DNA of 64,000 bases from Ypsolopha sequella (Eukaryota; Arthropoda; Insecta; Lepidoptera; Ypsolophidae), in the NCBI GenBank assembly GCA_934047225.1, contig OW203986.1, positions 21,393,221 to 21,457,220 of the forward strand, given 5' to 3'. The notes below the pieces were generated by a model. The model saw nothing but the letters and a program-made list of their open reading frames with translations, had not been told where the DNA came from and made no database searches. Positions within the stretch are counted from its first letter, which is position 1. Each line of letters begins with the position of its first letter. The translations under genes were made by a program, and so were the position numbers. This document shows positions 59,490 through 64,000 of the stretch, one piece after another.

Positions 59490-59605
59490 ATGATATGGAA
59501 AAGGCAAAAGAGGTGTGTCAGGATCGTAGTAAATGGAAATCTGTAGTCTCTTCCCCCCCCCTCTGGGAGATAAGCATGAGTATATGCATGTATGTATAAA
59601 AATAG
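59490..59605 (+). pseudogene. LINE ORF2 C-terminal fragment
   Basis: Frame: YDMEKAKEVCQDRSKWKSVV then SSPPLWEISMSICMYV and a stop. The C-Q-D-R-S-K-W-K-S-V-V-S block is the conserved end of a lepidopteran LINE ORF2; related ends are at 33.7 kb and, inverted, 50.65 kb. Confidence 0.55.
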
Positions 59606-60280
59606 ATAGTTCCCATCGTGATAGTCTCATCAAAAATATTATTTACCTTGAATTCAAACCTCATTCAACGCTTTCCTAAGTACTTAGTCTCCAACTTGCA
59701 AAAGTTTTGATCCAGAGAAACAGTATACTGGGGATATTTTGTAACAATAATTAGTCTTATTTGTATTCTGTCAGGCATTCCAATGAATTCCAGTAACAAA
59801 AAGCTCTTCAGAAGCTTTCAAACAGCCAATTGGATTGTAACCGGGATTCTCCCAGTAAACCACATTGGAATAACATAAAAGTTCACCGAGGCTGGACCAC
59901 GTCCAAATAAGGTAACTGCTGGTGACATCCGCTTTGGGGTAGTCTATAATGCGGCATTTCACTCTAATGCGCTCTTATTTTTGAGGTGTAAGGTTTACTT
60001 TGGAACAAAAGGTTTGTGGGGTAAGTCAGGAAACTGGCAACTGCATGCTTCCGGAGTCAGTGGCCACTCCGGGTAGTTTTATAGAAATGGATTGAGTTCA
60101 TTGGGTGTTTTAATAAACTTTTTCGTGAGAAAATTAAATGCGATAGAAGTAATATAAAAAAATATGAAATTTGTGCAATTAAACTCCATGGCTAGATTAT
60201 AGAGCTAAAAATCTATGTAAAAATGGGACTGGTTGACATTTGTAGGGAAACGAGGGCTGGCGCATAGCTCTGAATGACTT

Positions 60281-60702
60281 TTAAGGCGATATGTAAAAGT
60301 TTTAGCGTCCCTGTTACTCCATATGCGAAAAAACCCTCAGTACGAAAGGGACGGATTCGTGGAAAAGTAGCAAAAAGTCGGTTTTTATTAATATAAAATG
60401 TACTAAAACCGCTATCAAACGCTATTAATCAGGTCCTAGATGCTGTTAAAACCCATCTAATAAAATATAATTGCAGTCCATATGTTATTCTAAATTGTCA
60501 AACCAAGAGAATTGGTGTCGATAAAGCCCTCATTTCAATAAATATTTCTATCGAGCCGAAATTTTGCAATTGCGTTTCTGTTTTAACAGATCCCTAGAGA
60601 AAGATTTCAAAAATAATACACTATTTTATCAAAATTATACATTATTTAGCGAAGTAGATATAGAAGTTCTAAAAGTGTCGATTTTTTTCCGTAGCGCCTT
60701 GA
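60281..60702. mobile_element. piggyBac-like MITE, copy 2
   Basis: TTAA at 60281-60284; the right flank has decayed to TTGA (60699-60702). Collinear with 9113-9536 through GTACGAAAGGGACGGA, GTTAAAACCCATCTAA, ATTTCTATCGA and AAAAGTGTCGATTTTT. Ends only 18 bp before the next MITE. Confidence 0.75.
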
Positions 60703-60719
60703 GCTAATGTTTGTCTGTA

Positions 60720-60980
60720 TACAAGGTGTAACAGAAAGGTGTAATCATATTTGAAGAGCTTATTCAGACAATGGTATAGAACAAATTTACTATGGAGCCA
60801 ACCCTGAAATATCAAAAAAAAAATCAGCCCTTTCATACGGCCGAGCGGCATTGCATTTTTCTATGAAACAGTAAAACATTTTTTTCGAGATACAGGGTTT
60901 GTTCCATATTAAAAGTTGTTCCATACCATTGAATGAATAAGCTCTTCAAATATGGTAACACCTTTCTGTTACACATTGTA
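60720..60980. mobile_element. TA-flanked MITE (CAAGGTGTAACAGAAAGGTG), copy 1
   Basis: TA, CAAGGTGTAACAGAAAGGTG at the left; CACCTTTCTGTTACACATTG, TA at the right. Arms extend through ATTTGAAGAGCTTATTCA and its complement. Internal GGCCGAGCGGCATTGCATTT. Sister copy at 63161-63427. Tc1/mariner-type by its TA target. Confidence 0.82.
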
Positions 60981-61139
60981 TTTATGTATGCATTTGTATG
61001 TAGTATAATTTTATGTTTAGGTTATAAGTTTAAAATAACTTTTAAATAATGTTATGCACTGATTTAGTTAAATTTCCAACATAAAAATGTTTTTATTTAT
61101 TCCAAGGTTGACTGGACGAAATTTCTTATAGGAATTAGT

Positions 61140-61222
61140 CCGCCCTTGCCTTCTATTTGTTCTTTGTGTGTATCACGTCTTCTTATTTGTGTGCAATAAG
61201 GTGTTTATTCATTCATTCATTC
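61140..61222 (+). repeat. LINE/SINE 3' tail ending in (ATTC)3
   Basis: CCGCCCTTGCCTTCTATTTG..GCAATAAGGTGTTTATTCAT then TCATTCATTC. Same tail type as 3836. Confidence 0.45.
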
Positions 61223-61349
61223 GCCAATAAAATCAGGGGAAGCGCAGCCAGTCTTTTCGGTACTCGTCCACATGACGATGGCGATCTGGCCAATATGTTT
61301 TAATTAGTTCAAATTTAACTAATATAAATTTTATACAGTTTTTACTTTA

Positions 61350-62085
61350 AATATTATTAGAGTGCATTACAAACTAGAAAATATCAATCAGAAACAAATC
61401 CATGGACAAGAATTTGAAAAAATGCACTCTAATAATATTTAGATTATTCATAGCGATGGATTTCGCAAAATAAACATAATCTTAGTTAATGAGAACTCTA
61501 CATTTCTTAACTGTCTGAAGCAACAATATTGTAGCGACGACAGCGCCATCTGTTTCTTAGGAACAAGGCGTGAAATCACATAACGCCCTCGTGAGCGTTC
61601 TGTATGGGCAGTACAAGCTGGTATATCAAGCAGATGCAAAAATAATAGTGGACAAGTATGACGGAAGAATTCACCGGTCTATGTAGAAACCTCGATGGCG
61701 CAATTGGTAGCGCGCTTGTCTTGATAACAAGAGTTGGCAGGTTAGAATCCTGGCCCGGGGAATTTTTTCAAATTCTTGTCTTTGGATTTGTTTCTGATTG
61801 GCGCAATTGGTAGCGCGCTTGTCTTGATAACAAGAGTTGGCAGGTTCGAATCCTGGCCCGGGGAATTTTTTCAAATTCTTGTCTTTGGATTTGTTTCTGA
61901 TTGGCGCAATTGGTAGCGCGCTTGTCTTGATAACAAGAGGTCGCAGGTTCGAATCCTGGCCCGGAGAATTTTTTCAAATTCTTGTCTTTGGATTTGTTTC
62001 TGATTGACATTTTCTAGTTTGTAATGCACTCTATTAACATTTAGAGTATTCATAGCGATGGATTTCGCAAAATAAACATAATATT
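61350..62085 (+). repeat. tRNA-like element with inverted ends, expanded copy
   Basis: The left arm 61350-61422 is the complement of 61965-62035 (GTGCATTACAAACTAGAAAA / TTTTCTAGTTTGTAATGCAC). A 45-bp segment with ATAGCGATGGATTTCGCAAA is repeated directly at 61437-61485 and 62039-62083. Inside lie three tandem tRNA-like units (61696-62007). A single-unit relative is at 39270-39545. Confidence 0.65.
61696..62007 (+). repeat. Three tandem 103-bp tRNA-like units
   Basis: Units start at 61696, 61799 and 61902. Each has A-box TGGCGCAATTGG, D-arm GTAGCGCG, an anticodon-like arm CTTGT-CTTGATA-ACAAG, B box (GGTTAGAATCC in unit 1; GGTTCGAATCC in units 2 and 3) and a linker GGAATTTTTTCAAATTCTTG. The acceptor stem is missing, so these are pol III promoter-bearing SINE heads, not tRNA genes. 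Near-identity suggests recent tandem amplification. Minus-strand frames across it (61671-62053) are artefacts. Confidence 0.75.
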
Positions 62086-62089
62086 ATTT

Positions 62090-62815
62090 TTTACTTTAGT
62101 TTAGTTTTTTATTGTTATAAATACAAAATCAAAAGGAATTTGTATTATACTTTGCACTTAGGAAGAATCTAGAATTTTTCGAAACAACATCAAAAATTGA
62201 GTTAATAACGATCTATGAATAAGAATGCGGATTTTGCTAATGAGAAGATGTGTTTAAAAACTTTTAAGGTCATGATTAACAAGTTTTCATTTGATATGTA
62301 TATCCTACGGAATTTTAATAGAATTGATCCGGATTGTAGGTAATTATGTTATCAATGTATGTTTTCTACTCTACACATGCAAAATGCATCGTCTGTCTGT
62401 TACTATACCTCCCAAGCAGCAAATAGTGGTTCTGATACTATCCTAGAACCAACATTTTATCAGGACTATAACGGGATAGTAAGCGTTTATAACCACGGAA
62501 AAGGACCCATTTTATAGGCTTATTAGAACACCCGTAATAGACTTGGTGACTGCCACTTACTTAGTTCAATAATAACCTAAAATTAAGGTCAAAAACAACT
62601 ACCCACAAATTTTTTTAAATTAGCGTGGTATTTTTTTTCTTTTTCATATTTTTATTTTTTTTTGTCTTTCTTGTTTTCCAACGACACCCACATTGTATAT
62701 AATATAATATGTATACTGCCCATGCTGAACGTTTGCCATGACCTTGACTGACCCGGCACAGTTATGACCTTACGGGTTGAGGGAGAGGTATTAGCTCTGC
62801 AGACCTATGCCTATA
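62090..62815. other. No gene recognised
   Basis: AT-rich; no repeat partner noticed. Confidence 0.5.
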
Positions 62816-62819
62816 AGGT

Positions 62820-63120
62820 GTGCACTATAGGATAATTTTGTTGCTTAGGCTACCAACGACCTTGGATGCGTTCAGTAACCTAACCATGAAAACATCTCTG
62901 TATAGTTGCGTTTCAAACTACATCAAAATCGTATGGAATCCGGGAAACCACTCCGAGCGGACAGTAGCAGAACTAACAGCTACGTATGGCAACCTAAGTT
63001 TAGTTTCAAACGCAACGATACGGAGATGTGTCACTATGGTACGGAGTCTAGGGGATCCAAGGTGGACCATCCCGTTCAGCTGCCATATAAATGCTTTAGG
63101 TGTTGGTGTTTGTGACGTCC
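62820..63120 (+). pseudogene. Possible helix-turn-helix transposon-protein remnant
   Basis: A frame reads NPGNHSERTVAELTATYGN then SLVSNATIRRCVTMVRS, and after a shift GSKVDHPVQLPYK. This resembles the N-terminal helix-turn-helix of mariner-type/DUF4817 proteins (A-E-L-x-x-x-Y, S-N-S-T-I-x-R-x-V, then F/R-x-T-G-S-V-x-D-x-P). No catalytic region follows. Tentative. Confidence 0.35.
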
Positions 63121-63160
63121 TGATGACTCTGATCACAGTGAAACTTTGCAAACATCTTCA

Positions 63161-63427
63161 TACAACGTGTAACAGAAAGGTGTAACCATATTTGAAGAGC
63201 TTATTTAGTCAATGGTATAGAACAACTTTTACTATGGAGCCAACCCTGAAATCTCAAAAAAAAAATCTGCCCTTCCATACATTTCGGCCGAGCGGCATTG
63301 CATTTTTCTATGAAACAGTAAAAAAAATATTTCGAGATACAGGTTTTGTTCCATAGTAAAAGTTGTTATATACCATTGACTAAATAAGCTCTTTAAATAT
63401 GGTTACACCTTTCTGTTACACGTTGTA
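63161..63427. mobile_element. TA-flanked MITE, copy 2
   Basis: TA, CAACGTGTAACAGAAAGGTG ... CACCTTTCTGTTACACGTTG, TA. Collinear with 60720-60980 apart from a 6-base ATTTCG insertion before GGCCGAGCGG and small A-run changes. Its termini match each other exactly, including the G/C variant, which copy 1 lacks. Confidence 0.85.
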
Positions 63428-63429
63428 TA

Positions 63430-64000
63430 TTTTTCCCTTCCCTCCGACCCATCTCTCATCAAGAGGTGCAAGATGATGAGATATTCAAAAAGCGCCGAAT
63501 TTGTAAAATGGTTTCTGGTAAAACTGTTTTCCATGGAATGGTCATGATTAACATGATTATCAAATAAACAGTTATGTTTATTTATAGAAAAGTGTTAAAA
63601 CTTAGTCTTCTTTACATGAACGACGTCTGTATTTCTTTTTTATTTCCAGGAAAGATAAAAATTATGCAACTTGCTAAACTTTGCGTAAAAACGAGGCCAT
63701 ATGGCCTGAATATTCAGGATATCCTGAAAGCTATCATGATGGTGTTTCATCAAATTTTGCTTTTTGGGCTGTATACAGACGTAGTTAGATGTCGTAAGGT
63801 AACACTTATGAAAAAAAAAAGAAGAAAATAAACTGTTGACTTTTGTATGAATCTTGAGAAAAATCCTGGTGTAAAGGGGCTTCTTAACCTTCTGAGATAA
63901 ATCTTGGCACGATACAAGTACATATCTATAGGTAACATTTAAGTAGTAGTGCTTCCCAGCAAGTAATGCAAGAGTGGGTAGAAAATAATAGACAATAAGG
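63430..64000. other. No confident gene at the right edge
   Basis: After a TTTATTTCCAG (about 63640-63650) there are short open stretches, including TLRKNEAIWPEYSGYPESYH (from about 63679), but no continuous frame joins the acceptor to them. Left unassigned. Confidence 0.35.

Noticed and set aside
61696..62007. True tRNA genes
   Set aside because: A and B boxes and an anticodon-like arm are present, but no acceptor stem pairs and the units run directly into a shared AT-rich linker.
61671..62053. Overlapping minus-strand frames with repeated RARI(R/L)TC-LLSRQARYQLR
   Set aside because: Translation of the complement of the tandem tRNA-like units; an artefact of a 103-bp period.

Overview
The window is gene-poor, AT-rich animal nuclear DNA, almost certainly from a moth or butterfly. 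Three things point there: one spliced chitin-binding (Rebers-Riddiford, RR) cuticular protein gene; several interspersed families that are very common in lepidopteran genomes (the CCGGCCAAGTGCGAG family with GACGGACA microsatellites, the 'CCATCAGCC..CCACTGCTGGACAT' SINE-like family, and LINE 3' tails ending in (ATTC)n); and dispersed RTE/CR1/Jockey-like LINE scraps, most of them 5'-truncated. There are no bacterial operons, rRNA genes or CRISPR arrays.

The only convincing host gene lies at 39774-44400 on the + strand. It has a TATA box, a 5' UTR of about 170 nt without ATG, four coding exons (39972-39986, 40187-40284, 40994-41251, 43618-43840) and poly(A) signals at 44376 and 44387. The predicted product has 197 residues: a signal peptide, a Tyr/Pro/His/Gly-rich arm and a C-terminal RR (RR-1-like) domain. 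Intron 3 is 2.4 kb long and carries at least three retroelement tails and a MITE-like palindrome.

Everything else I could recognise is mobile DNA or its debris. 0-4.9 kb: a hAT-type MITE with perfect arms and an exact 8-bp target duplication (949-1211), a TA-flanked palindromic MITE (2941-3210), and two minus-strand LINE C-terminal fragments. 5.2-9.6 kb: a large inverted-repeat element holding broken coding sequence of a transposon-associated protein family (motifs NTDVVV, GCDTVSSFNGRGKK, WGQ, Cys-rich tail), with a piggyBac-like MITE inside its right end. 10-40 kb: a permuted three-copy repeat, tandem tRNA-like units, an RTE reverse-transcriptase pseudogene, and several MITEs and SINE-like copies. 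44-64 kb: a Penelope-like GIY-YIG endonuclease remnant (48306-48566), a second piggyBac-like MITE, further LINE C-termini, a 193-bp tandem duplication, three tandem 103-bp tRNA-like units, and paired MITE copies at 60.7 and 63.2 kb.

The most unusual signal is a dispersed structured motif in five copies (2298, 5061, 24129, 30733, 56484). An outer AT-rich stem encloses CTGATG(A/C), a GC-rich inner hairpin and GAAA, which resembles a hammerhead ribozyme core. Hammerhead motifs are known in Penelope-like retroelements, so the nearby GIY-YIG remnant makes a shared origin plausible, but that link is inference. All coordinates come from reading by eye; repeat boundaries are approximate unless an exact terminal repeat or target duplication is given.
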